From Plicaturopsis crispa FD-325 SS-3 (lineage: Eukaryota > Basidiomycota > Agaricomycetes > Amylocorticiales > Amylocorticiaceae), in contig KN832558.1 in NCBI GenBank assembly GCA_000827205.1, positions 1,346,972-1,410,971 on the forward strand: a stretch of 64,000 bases of DNA. Reading direction: 5' to 3'. Position numbers and translations under genes: made by a program. The notes below the pieces were generated by a model, which worked only from the letters and a program-made list of their open reading frames with translations, had not been told where the DNA came from and searched no databases. Every line of letters begins with the position of its first letter. Position 1 is the first letter of the stretch. Positions 41,051-52,325 of this stretch are shown here, piece after piece.

Positions 41051-43626
41051 ATGGATTCCCGTCATATTCGGCGCCGCTCTGCTGCCCAGAGCCAACATCT
41101 CAAAGGTCAACCAATACAGGCGCATCCCCTCGCGGCGGATAGCCCAGCCGAGCAGCCGAATCCATTCGAAGAGAATGAGCACAATACCGTATTCGTGCCC
41201 TTGCACATAAGGCGACAGAGGGTGAGTTCCGGACAGGCCGCGTATTTCTTTCTTGTCCTGATTTTAATTTATCTCCAGGATGCCGAAAACGCAGGCGCGA
41301 CATCCACCACAAATTTGGTACAGCCTCAGTCTGGCACTGCAAGTGTTGCAGCCAAAGTATGCGTAATTGATTTTCGGACGGACGCGCTTAGTTAACCACC
41401 CGTCCGCGCCTAGTACTCACTTTCAGCCGATCCCCGCTCATGGGGTATCAATCTTTCGCCCAACCAGGCCGACCCGGATGATATCCTGCATAATCCGGAC
41501 CCACGACGCGACAGTATGTACGATGGTGGAGGCAGCCTCTTCACGAAACGAGCCCTCGCGAATGTTGGATGCTTGGTCATTCTGGGCGTTGGGCTCGTGG
41601 CACTATTGTACGGCTCTCTTTTTGCAACGGCCGTGCCTCCTGAGTACTGAATTTCAACGTAATTTATTGTAGCGCGGGCTATCCGCTGACAGTCTATTTA
41701 AAGAACCATAAATTATCTACTCTCGGTGGTTTCAATACTGGCGGTATTAACGGCAGTGGGCAGGTGCGTCGCGCAACCGTTCGCCGCATCTTTTTTCTGC
41801 TGACGGTATGCGTCAGATCCCGAGTATGCATGGCAATTGGGGCTTGATCGATGTTGAGACCCCAAACGAGGCCAAAACGATTCAATCCAAACATGACGGG
41901 GCGGATCTACAGCTGGTCTTCAGTGACGAATTCAACACGGACGGACGGACGTTCTATCCGGGTGACGACCCGTACTGGGAAGCTGTGGATCTACACTACT
42001 GGTCGGTGGGTGCCGCCGCTCGAGATAATCTGCGTCAAAAGTTGATGTCCTCACGCATAAAATTGTGCGGTATTAGACCGGGAACTACGAGTGGTACGAT
42101 CCTGCAGCAATCACGACGTCAAACGGGTCCCTCAAGATCACGTTGGAGAAAAAGGAGACTCATAATTTGCACTACCAGGGCGGTATGATGAGCACTTGGA
42201 ACAAATTCTGCTTCACCGGAGGGTACGTTGAAACGAGCGTGGTTCTTCCCGGTGTAAACAACATCGTTGGGCTCTGGCCCGCCGTGTGGACCATGGGCAA
42301 CCTCGGGCGCGCAGGATACGGCGCAAGCCTCGATGGCATGGTCAGTAACCCATCAAGTCCCAATCTCACCCGCACGATGGCTTACTACAAGCCATATGCC
42401 AGTGGCCGTATACTTATGACGCTTGCGACGTCGGGACTGTGAAGAATCAAACGAAGGACGGACTGCCGGCTGCTGCGACGGTCAATGGGGACGCAGGGTA
42501 CGGGGGTGTGCTCTCCTACCTCCCAGGACAACGGCTCTCCCGCTGCACCTGCCCGGGCGAAGACCACCCAGGCCCAAAGCACTCCGACGGCACGTATGTC
42601 GGACGGAGCGCGCCTGAAATTGACATGTTTGAAGCACAGGTACGTGTGCCAGGCTTTGCGGAGATCCCCTGTAGCCTCACCATGCGGGTCTCTATCTTGT
42701 AGATTTCAGGGGGCTCGGGGCAGGTTTCGCAGTCCGGGCAGTGGGCACCATTTAATGCCGGCTATACGTGGTTCAACACATCGGACAACGAAGTCATCGC
42801 CGACCCATCCATCTCTGTTCAGAACACATATATTGGGGGTATATACCAGCAGGCTACATCTGTTGTCACAAATACTGGTGAGCTTTCCGGACGTGCGCAT
42901 TGCGACAGCGACGATACTGAACTTTTTTCCAGATCAAGAATGCTACGAGGGAAACGGAGGTTGCTTCTCTGTATATGGGGTTGAATACAAACCCGGTTTC
43001 GATAACGCGGTAAGTTTGTATTCGAATAGACGCCCGGCATATTCTGCGACTTACTCTCCGCTCGCGAACAGTACATTAGCTGGGTCGCAAACAACAAGAT
43101 CAGCTGGACTTTGAACTATGGGGGCGTAGCAGCCGACCCACGAGTAGAGATTTCCGCAAGGCCTGTCCCGCAAGAGCCCATGGTATGTCTCAGTTGACAT
43201 GCCAGTGTGTCGAGTCCATATTCTCATGTTGCCTGTCTTCCTAGTACCTCCTCGCCAATCTCGGAATGTCCAAAAATTTCGGAGCCGTCGACTTGGATCA
43301 CTTGCCTTTCCCTGTAAGCTGGCCATTTCATGTCCTGTCGTCTCGTCAGCACAGCGCTAAACGCCTGCATGCAAAGGTCACAATGTCGGTGGACTACATC
43401 AGAGTCTACCAGCACAAAGACGCAATCAACGTCGGCTGCGATCCTCCCGATTTCCCAACAGAGGCGTATATAAACAAGTGCGTGAGGATTCATCAGCTTG
43501 ACAGCGATATGGCTCACGACGTGTCGGATCAGATATATCGAGGCGTATACGAACCCGAATCTGACTACTTGGGTGGACGATTACAAACAGACGGTACCCA
43601 AGAACAGCTTCCTCGGTGAATGTTAA
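41051..43626 (+). CDS. KRE6: Kre6/Skn1-type beta-glucan synthesis-associated GH16-like membrane protein
   Basis: This type II membrane protein of the secretory pathway is required for cell-wall beta-1,6-glucan. The start [15 protein letters not shown] opens a basic and polar cytosolic region of about 150 residues. A single membrane span follows ([16 protein letters not shown]). The lumenal SKN1 domain begins [20 protein letters not shown] and contains [34 protein letters not shown] and [12 protein letters not shown]. The GH16-type catalytic signature is EIDMFEAQ. The end is [10 protein letters not shown] at 43626, reached after several short introns. The sequence appears intact, and the two acidic catalytic positions of the ExDxxE motif are retained. 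Confidence 0.92.
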
Positions 43627-44137
43627 ACAGGACAATGTGCGCTGTAACGGTTGTGAACATGGACTACTACTTATACCCAGTTTGGTATACCCGGCCGCTC
43701 TTGGCTTTTGCTTCCTGTGGGGATTTATGACAGACATCCTGCGAATATCTTTGTACGGGTACTTCCAATAGTAAGTAACTTATGCGTGGGCTATTAAGCA
43801 GACACCATTTGAGTGTCGACGTTGTGTACTAAGCGATATAAGGTCAAACGGCGACGCGCCAATTTCCGATGCCACAGGTACAGGATATAGTTAAGTAGAT
43901 ACAAGAGTCACTGAAATCTAAGTGCCGGCCAATAAATCTACACAGACAATGCGTAAGGAGGGAGAGATATATGTGAGCGTAGTGAGAGCTAATAGATATA
44001 TAGATAGATGCGGGAAGGCTATCCTGATAAATGGGATCCGCCGCGGTCGTAAAGTCGTAAAGGCAAAAACATGCCTGGCCGGAGCTAGCACAAGTCCAGG
44101 AATCCGAATGTGTGTCCGTGTCGGCAACCAGTGAGGA
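43627..44137. other. Convergent intergenic region
   Basis: This region separates the 3' ends of the KRE6-like gene and the secreted-protein gene. It is AT-rich with a short ATAGATATATAGATAGATG run near 43990. I see no gene. Confidence 0.5.
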
Positions 44138-45208
44138 TTATCGTCGAATTACGGTGAGCACGGCGACGCGACCGTCTTGCTCTATTCCGTGATTGATACC
44201 TGTCGGGAGAGATCAGCTACCTGGGCAGAGAGAAAACACTGGTTGACAATGAAGACGTGCCTTCCTTGCCAGGCTTAAGTAGCCCTTCGTACCACTCGAC
44301 CTCTGCTTTCCACCACATGCCCTTCCATCGACTTCCTTGGACTGCACGGTCGACGAGCCAGTCACGACCGAGATTGTAGCCATCATCGACAATCATATGG
44401 TTTTGCCGAGAGTCCTAAGACATTAAGCGGGCGTTTAAAGATTTTACTAAAAGATACACAATGACAAGCGTGCTGACCTCCTCCTTGGAAACTCTGAGAA
44501 CACATATTAATTCTTCACTGAACGTAAGACAACAAAGGCATCGCTCACCCTAAAAACCACGCGCCAGAATTTGCGGCGGTCCCATTCTGTTTCCAAGCTC
44601 GGAAATGGTTCCCTCCTGTGCTAGTGTCAACAATGAATTATGGAACTTGATCGCATTGAGCTGACCGGCAACCGATTCCCAGCAGGTCCCCCACACAGGA
44701 AAATAATATTGGCGTGCAAGGAACTGTTCAGGTTTCCTCCCGTCTCCATCACCTAGGTCGGCATCATGAATATGGCCGTAATGGAGGCCTAGACATTCTT
44801 CGGAGAACCCGATAGACCTATAACGCGCTTCAGCAACAACACCTTGCATGCACGAACGACCAACTACTCACTTGGCGTAGTAATGCAACCCGTAATCGGT
44901 GAGGACAAATGGGTCCGAAAGAGCAGATATGATAACGTTCAAAGGTTCGCCCTTGCGCTGTGTTGTGAACTGCAACGACAGGAGCGACGGCCAGCGTCAG
45001 AGTCGAGCACTCGTCACGATAAGCTGGCTTGCCGTGTTTCACTCACATCAATGAGCCGACCACCGTTTAACCGGGGGTCCACAAATGGCACCAGCGTTTC
45101 AGGCTCGTCGTCGTGCTGAGACAGGATGACCTGGCCAGAGTCCCTACGGCGTGCCTGCACTGCTGCGGAAACGAAAGGCACAAGCAAGAGAAAGAGTGCG
45201 TATCTCAT
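44138..45208 (-). CDS. Small secreted protein of unknown function
   Basis: The start MRYALFLLLVPFVSAAVQA at 45208 is a clear signal peptide, probably cleaved after VSA. Later exons give LNVIISALSDPFVLTDYGLH, SIGFSEECLGLHYGHIHDAD, ARQYYFPVWGTCWESVAGG and FRAWKQNGTAANSGAWFLA. They continue MIVDDGYNLGRDWLVDRAV, GMWWKAEVEWYEGLL and INHGIEQDGRVAVLTVIRR. About six introns are needed, all with acceptable sites. Two cysteines (EECLG, GTCWE) may pair. I know similar sequences as conserved secreted proteins of wood- and litter-dwelling basidiomycetes, but not their function. Tryptophan-rich, extracellular localisation is the only firm inference. Confidence 0.75.
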
Positions 45209-45437
45209 TGTGAAGACGTGGAGGAGAAGAGGAACGAGCGCATTCAGGCAGATGAGGGTAATAAGGAGAGCGATAAAGCGGTGATGGTAGGCCCGGAGGA
45301 GGCGATCGGAGGAGGCCCAAATCAGGGCGCCGTAACTTGTATGGACCTGAGTTGTAACGCGATACAGTGCTTCACTTTTGCTTTACACTTCCCATCTGCT
45401 GGCTTCACTTCACTGACTGCTTTAACTGCTGTTGGCC
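45209..45437. promoter_or_regulatory. Divergent promoter between secreted-protein gene and AVL9
   Basis: Only 229 bases separate the two divergent starts, so the promoters must overlap. No TATA box is evident. Confidence 0.45.
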
Positions 45438-48400
45438 ATGGAGTCCCCGTCACCGCGTAATTCTCATTTCATTGTCGACCGTGACGACGATGGCGACGAC
45501 GCCGATACCGCTTCGCAGCGGTCTATTTCGCTATCCTCGCCAGCGGACTCGCCCAGACATTCAGCCGCCATCCACCACGACGATACGGTACACACAGGAA
45601 GTATCCTGTCAGCGTTGCCAAAGTCACCACCTGCTCAGGACCCACCGTTGAAGCGAGAGTCTCATCCCTATACTTTGGACACGGATTTCAGCTCGGACGC
45701 CGACGACGGGAGCTTGTACACACATGATATCAGGCGCGAGAGCTCTGTTACCTCAGCTACGACATCGGATTATGAAGAGCCCAAGACTGCTGCGTTACCT
45801 CCGACCTACCCTCCAGTTCCGTCGCGAGGTCCTCCAGGCGACACCGGCTCCGTTACTTCGTTGGCCTCAGGTGCATCGAAAGCGCGGCCGGAATCAATGC
45901 TCCTTGAACCGCCGAAAGGCCCTTTAGTGCTAGGCATCGCTCTTGTAGACTTCAATCACGTTGTGCGTCTCTTTTCATCGAGCCTGACTCCCTGAAACTG
46001 ATGTCGTAATCTAGGTTGGTCCCAAGATCGAATTTTCGAAAGGCGACATTTTTGAGGACGAAGAGCTCGTCAAGATACTCCCGTTTCTGGCCTTGCCAGA
46101 CGGTGCCCACCTAGTGCGTTTGACAATTGCTGACGATGGAAGTTCACTCAAAGGCCTTTACAGAGCACAGAAGATTATTCCTATTTCCACCTAGTGCCAT
46201 CGTCTCCTAACCCAAGCACTATTTTCGGAATATCGTGCGTTCTCTCTCCTTATGCAATAGTCTACATTCAAACGCCTATCCCCGTCCTCATAGATGTAAT
46301 CGCCAAATAGCGTCGTCGGAACTGTTAGTCAAAGACGTCGACGTTACGCGCTCAACCGTACAGAAGGCTGTAGTTATCCTCGCGTCTAAGCCCGTTTTCG
46401 GCCCAATACGGTCAATACCATCTTCCATGATACAAACGACGCGCAATTGACGCGCCGAGCCAATATTATAGGGATAAACTGGGCGTTGTGACCCGAGCAT
46501 TGTTTAATCAAAAGTACGCATTGATAAATCGGTACACCAGTGTGTGTTTACCGAGTATATTATAGGGACTTCCGAGAGACCGATATACTAGTGGACTTTA
46601 TGGCTTCATTGGAGATATCGTTACGGAGTCAGCTTACCGAAAGCGGGCTATATATGGGTGCGTCCCAGTTCTCCCGTTACTGTCTGGGTGATACTCATAT
46701 GTCCTTTAGGTACTAGCCTGTACGTGAATGCCAGTTCTACACAGTGTTCCGAGCTAACTTTTTTGGCAGTCGCGAGCTTATTCACACATTCCGTCAAAGA
46801 ACATTGGTCCTTGTCAAAGCATTAATGCTGCAGAAAAGAGTTTGTGACTGGGCACTGCTTTGTGTGCCAGTGCTGACTGTGGTGAACGTTCGTAGATCAT
46901 GTTCTACGGGCATCCTGTGGAGCGATTGTGCACGTACCAATATTCTCTCATCTCTCTATTGCCTGGTATGTGCATATGAAGATGGATATATCGAGACCCT
47001 ACTAACGAGATCGCACTAATGTATATGGCAGGTCTTTTGCAAACTCTGGATGACTGTGGTTCGCCTCCCCTCGCTGCCCGCGCACCAACACTGTCGAAGC
47101 CCTCCTCCCTGCGTACGTCGGATCACAAGAGCATGATGGCATACATGGGTCTCCCGTTGGATATCTTCGGCAAGGTATCTAGACTATCTCAACTTGCTAG
47201 TAGATATGTGCTGAATGTGATGCGTAGGATGCCTTTTTCCAGCCTTACTTGCCGCTTCAACAGCTGGACATGATCAAGGAGACAAAAAGCTGGCTTTGCG
47301 GAAGCACAAACTCCATTGTGACGCAGCAAAAGGAGATCGACCTTCTTGTCAATGTGAGCATTGCGTGTATGCATTAGTTTTCACTCCCTAAATGATGTGT
47401 AGACGGAGACTGGTACCTTCGAATTCCGCGATCCTCAGGTGGAACGTTCCTCTGCGTTGACGGCGGCAGACAGAAAATGGATGGACGACATCGTAAAGGA
47501 CGTCAATGATGGATGGAATGAAGAGGACCCTACACGACCCCTTGGAATGTTGTGTGTCACGAGTTTAATTCCTTGACCTCGTTGCTGACTACAGGACTAT
47601 CTAGATTCAAGGGGAGCGACGACTATCTCCGTAGTAAAGTCAGCCCTCTCCTTGGTTAATTTCCAATGCCGTATACTGATTTTTATAACTCAGTTTGAGG
47701 AGTATGTCTCAGCAGCACTTGCCTCTGTCAAATACCGTGATTTCGTCTCCAAAGGCGAGGGGGCCGGTGTTATGATTACTGGCGGATCAGGTTTGCCTTC
47801 AGACATACTCCCGTCGATAAATCAGGCTAACATGTTTCGCCACCGCAGGCGGCGATGCGAATTCGACCGAGGACTTCAACCCCCTTTGGATATCAGAGTT
47901 CAAGCAAACGAACGCCTACGAGGTTTGGAACAGGATCACTGACCCTCTGCTATTCGACATCGTCGAGCCTCGGTTTGTGGTTTTCTCGTCATTCCACCAA
48001 ACGTTGGCTTACATTGACTTCTAGGCATCCCTGTAACGAGAAGCCGTCCGTCGTTGCAGACATCGGCCTGCGTCTGCAAGAGGGCATCCAGGAGCTCAAA
48101 CTTGAGCAGCAGCTTGCCCCCACCCGCGAAGCTATCAACCGGACGATCACAGCTGGTCAAGCGAATTTCTTCAGCGCCCTACAGGGCGTACGGGGGCGCT
48201 GGACACAACGGAGCTCCCCTTCCACGACCGATGTGACCAGTGCATCGACTTCCTCGAGCACAATTGTCGATGTTTCGAAAAGCGACGGGGAGTCTTCATC
48301 GGAAGAGCCACCCGTCCCCGCTAAAGACAAAGACGCCCCGCCGCCCGCACCGCCGGCGAAGGACTCTCCCGCAAGGCCGTTGAGTGTGGCGGCAGCGGAA

Positions 48401-48763
48401 ACGAAGGCAGCAGTGGGGGCTTGGGGAGCTGGAATTGGCTCGTTCTGGAGCACGAGGGCGGCGCGATTCTCGCTGCCTCGGGCCAGCCGGGGAAGTACCG
48501 AATCGTCGCAACCATCTCGGGACGCGTCGCCTGCACCCGCACCACCTGTGCCTGCATCGCCAGACCCTGCACCGGCACAAACACTGTCCCCAACTTTGTC
48601 TCCTCCGCCCGCAGCGACTCCGCTCCTTGCCGCCATCTCGCATTCGGAGACCGAGGTACCGGCTGTCCCTGCCGCAGATGCTCACGAAGAATTAGAGGTG
48701 AAAGACCTGGACAGCGTGCATCATCGTGATAGCATCGAAGAGCCTGCTGGTATGGCTCTATGA
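45438..48763 (+). CDS. AVL9: Avl9-type secretory pathway protein (DENN-like)
   Basis: Avl9 acts in late exocytic transport from the Golgi. The ATG is at 45438. An acidic Ser-rich N-terminal region of about 160 residues precedes the conserved longin/DENN-like start LVLGIALVDFNHVVGPKIEF and FEDEELVKILPFLALPDGAH. Next come FHLVPSSPNPSTIFGISC and STVQKAVVILASKPVFGP, then RELVHTFRQRTLVLVKALML and the later exons with HKSMMAYMGLPLDIFGKDAF, WLCGSTNSIVTQQ and TEDFNPLWISEFKQ. The C-terminal 250 residues are Ser/Pro/Ala-rich and end EEPAGMAL. About ten introns are short and in frame. Order and length fit the family. The disordered ends are the variable parts. Confidence 0.9.
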
Positions 48764-49074
48764 TACCCCGTTTGCGATATCTCTCAGATCTTGGGGTTTT
48801 CTGTTCGCTCATTCTTTCACGATGGTACCGCTCTCTTTTATCGACCTCAGCTATTATTTATCCGCGTGCTTCTCGCCATGACTTTCTCTACTTTTTATCC
48901 ATGACCATGATGTTTTGCTACGTAGATCTCCTAGTCAATACGATGTTACAAATATCGATGACTGCAATGGTCGAAACGGTGACCAACGGGCACTTGCCAA
49001 CAAGACATACTTTGTACCCATACATTCATCCGTGACTGGTCGACGTTCGCGTATGCCGCTGAATATCATCTGTA
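48764..49074. other. Convergent intergenic region
   Basis: This region lies between the 3' ends of AVL9 and ORC6. No coding signal or repeat is seen. Confidence 0.5.
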
Positions 49075-50446
49075 TTAGTCCATAGCATTCTCATTCCGTC
49101 TATGTGCTGCCCATATCTCCCAACTCTTCTCTATGCGTGGATCACGCTCGAGCCATTGCTTTCTGTCCCGATACACAGGTCGATACCGCTTTGGAGGCTG
49201 GCGCTCCTCCTCCTGCTCTGACCCGGCATCGACGTCCATCGCCGCACCGCTCGCGTCTTCGGCTGCAAACGCCACAGGTGAACTGCGGCTGGAGGTGGAA
49301 AGCCCAGCGTCGGGCGCGACATCGTACGAAGCGGCGGCATCGAAAGCGGCGGCCGACGACGAGGCAGCCGAAGACAGACTACGGCCTCGCGATAGGAATT
49401 GGGGAGTGGAAGGCTGCCCCTTGGTCGCCAGTCTGGCACGCGCGCGAGTCACCGGAAACGCGCCGTCGTCATCATCGCTGCCGGAGGATGCAACGGAGTG
49501 ATGCGGAAGGACTTTGGACGATGAGGCTTTCGACGGAGACGCGAGTTTGCGCTTCTTGGAGGGGGTCTCCGGTCCCTCGTCGGTGCTGGCAGCCTGGGAG
49601 AATTCAACCTTCCGTTTGGAAGGAGACGCACTCAGACGCTTATTTCGCAGAGCAGACTTTGAGGGCGATTTCGAGGGCGACATATCTGAATTCTTCATGT
49701 GTTCCCGGAGCTCCTTGATGGAGTGTTGCACACGCTTGACGAGTTCGTCGCATACAAGGTCTAATGCTTTGCATATAGACGTGAATGTTTTCGATGCGAT
49801 GCCGTACTCGTCCAGCAGTTGTTCGCGGTGCGTTCGTTGGATCTGAAGATGGTTGGATGTTAACGTTGCTAGCCCAATAACGCGTTGATCACTACTAACC
49901 TTGAGGATACCACACATCCAGTAGAGCACGGCGCATCTGACGGCCTCGACGTTTCTGTTCCAACGGCTGTCACCCGCTAGCAATGTCTTCTCGGCCTCCT
50001 CCATCCAGCGAGCGACGAGGTCAGCATTGCCGATTTTATACTTGCGAACGAGCCGCGTATATGTCATTCCACTTTGCTCCCGAGGAGCGGCCGTCGTTTT
50101 GGATGATCGAACGGACGGTAGGATAGATCGGACCATATTGAAAGTGTTGGCAAAGACTTTCGGGTTCAGACAAGACGATTTCTGCGCGACGACTTCGGTG
50201 ACGTCCCCGTTTCCTAGCCTGCACGGTGTAAGAGTTATAGATATGTTATATAGAAGAAATCGCGACGCACTCGAGGGAAGCGATATAAGCGCATATGCTG
50301 GGCAGCCCCACAGATCCCGTACCCAAGTCATAACCCGAACCTGGACGCGTTTTAGCAGCGGCGATGCGAAAGAGGCGTATCGCTTCTTCGTATGTCTCGT
50401 CCCTTTGGCACACTTTTCTGATTCGATGGTCATGGCTAGTGTCCAT
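49075..50446 (-). CDS. ORC6: Origin recognition complex subunit 6
   Basis: Orc6 is part of the complex that marks replication origins and loads MCM helicase. The start MDTSHDHRIRKVCQRDE at 50446 leads into GSVGLPSICAYIASLE. This joins across an intron to LGNGDVTEVVAQKSSCLNPK, the first TFIIB-like helical domain. SGMTYTRLVRKYKIGNADLV and AVLYWMCGILK follow, then across an intron YGIASKTFTSICKALDLVCD, the second helical domain. The next 190 residues are disordered, with SP sites (SPSKSPSK, SPSKRK) that could be CDK targets. The C-terminal motif RPVYRDRKQWLERDPRIEK matches the conserved Orc6 tail, which contacts the rest of ORC. The upstream boundary is moderately certain. Confidence 0.85.
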
Positions 50447-51078
50447 AACTAATTCGCCCTCTTGGAGTCCTGTAGTATCGAAACAGATATAGCGTAAAGA
50501 GCAGAATTATTGATAAGTACAATGTAGAGGTTGAGCGACAGACTTAGAATTGCAGCGGCTGTCCGAGCGTACTAGTTCAGGGCCGGCACCAGCGCGTCGC
50601 AGTGCCGCGCAGTTCGGAATCTCTATCTCACGACGATGCTTCTCATCTACCCGATCTTGTTTGACTCAAGCTTTTTATCTTACTTACAAAACGTCTAATG
50701 TTCCTGCCCATATTGACATGAGCGGGAGCTGGTGAATTTGTTGCAGTGCCGACGAGCTATATATGCAGGTCATATGCTGTACCATGCATGAGCACCTGTC
50801 TTGTCGCACTCATCGAGGCCTGCATTCGACGGACTCCGGACATCCGTGAAATCAGAGACTCTGGAAGTACAACCGTTTACATATCGAAACAGGTTGGATA
50901 CAGGTGTATCATCAGCATCGGCCGACGGATACATTCCTATACGTCCATGTCATTGTGAGTCACCCAGACACTGCGTAGATCGAAAATCAGAGGGATACCA
51001 AAATGAGACCGGGAAGAGATGCAGACCTATAAAGCCTTGGTGGGGCCTTGCGTTGCGCATCGGCCATTAACTACCACC
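50447..51078. other. Divergent upstream region of ORC6 and the acetyltransferase
   Basis: No gene is supported. A GCTATATATGC element near 50756 is TATA-like but about 320 bases from the acetyltransferase ATG. Confidence 0.45.
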
Positions 51079-51846
51079 ATGTCCTACGTGAACCTGTACA
51101 AACCAGCGTCAGCATCCCCACCCCCAGACGCACCCTATTACGGCCCCGACCCGTACGACATCAACTGGGCATTCCCGCTGCCAGTCCTCGAGACCGAGCG
51201 CATCTACCTGACGCCCTTCATCCCCGCACTGCATGCCGACGCATACATAGACGCCGTTCGCGGGTACGAGGAGGATCTGTACCGCTACATCCCGTTCGAT
51301 ATGATCGGCCTGACCAAGTTTACGCACTGGGTCGAGAATATGATGCGGCGGGATCCGACTTACATCCTCTTCGCTGTAATCGATAAGCGAAAGCCGGATG
51401 CAAGCCATCCGGAATTTGGCGGCAGCATAGCGGGGATATTTGGCCTCATTCAGACATCGCCGCAGCACCTCACGTCAGAGATAGGGCCTGCATTGGTGCT
51501 GCCCGAGTTCCGCGGCAGTGGCGTGTCTGTTGACGCGACGCGGCTTCTGCTGAAGTACTGCCTCGACCTGCCGAGCGCATCGGGGCTTGGACTGAGGCGC
51601 GTGCAGTGGACGGCAAATCCGATGAACGTCCCGTCGGTCAAGTTGGCGCAGAAGGTTGGATTGCGGCTGGAGGGCACGATTAGGTGGCGCTGGGTGCTGC
51701 TCGAGGGCAAAGACGGGAAGGAGACGAGGAAGGAAGACCCGGTCCAGGCCAAGGGTCGCGACAGCGCCACGCTGTCTGCATGCTGGGACGATTGGGAAGG
51801 GGGACTGAGGGAGAGCACGTATGCCGCTTTATCTGCTACGAAGTGA
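51079..51846 (+). CDS. GNAT-family N-acetyltransferase (RimJ/RimL-like)
   Basis: This single-exon gene of 255 codons starts MSYVNLYKPASASP. The fold begins with the substrate-side strand VLETERIYLTPFIPALHADA, typical of the Acetyltransf_3 group. The strand IAGIFGLIQTS and the acetyl-CoA segment ALVLPEFRGSGVSVDATRLL follow. This segment corresponds to the Q/RxxGxG/A pyrophosphate loop, here RGSGV. The later strand RRVQWTANPMNVPSVKLAQK and VGLRLEGTIRWRWVL complete the domain. The protein would acetylate an amine on a protein N-terminus or small molecule in the cytosol. Substrate is unknown. The strong GC bias of the third codon position supports it as a real gene. Confidence 0.9.
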   Translation: MSYVNLYKPASASPPPDAPYYGPDPYDINWAFPLPVLETERIYLTPFIPALHADAYIDAVRGYEEDLYRYIPFDMIGLTKFTHWVENMMRRDPTYILFAVIDKRKPDASHPEFGGSIAGIFGLIQTSPQHLTSEIGPALVLPEFRGSGVSVDATRLLLKYCLDLPSASGLGLRRVQWTANPMNVPSVKLAQKVGLRLEGTIRWRWVLLEGKDGKETRKEDPVQAKGRDSATLSACWDDWEGGLRESTYAALSATK

Positions 51847-52325
51847 AATTCGGAAAGTGATTTGGGTTCGTTAATAATTGATTCTGGATATGCACAGTTA
51901 CTCACTACTGTATTCGCGCGGCAGGTACGTGCTGCGCCGTTCGACGGTGACTACCATGAGAGCAAGGGCACCATGAAGGGTTTCAAGATGACCTGATCTA
52001 AAGATCTTGAGCAGAATTTGTAGTTAGAATGAGCAACAAAACGTTCGCATGTAAAGTAGCAGCAAGGAAGAAGGGATAACAACACGATATTGCGGCGCTG
52101 TTTTGTTTAGGGCAGGCGAGGACGCGTTCACCGATCACGACCGCATCCGAGTCTGTGTTTTGAACACCCACCTGCAGGCCTGCAGGCTTGAGTTCCCTAA
52201 ACATTAATGCGCAGTTTTCCCCAGTCAAATCATCGCTCAACGAACTAGGACATATCGGTATCAAGAATCCTGGCATTTGAAAACTCTTCTAGCTGGTCTC
52301 CTGGTCCCTCAACCATAGACTCGCC
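51847..52325. other. Intergenic, promoter side of APC2
   Basis: I see no gene. An ACCTGCAGGCCTGCAGG palindromic motif near 52172-52188 is notable but short. Confidence 0.45.
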
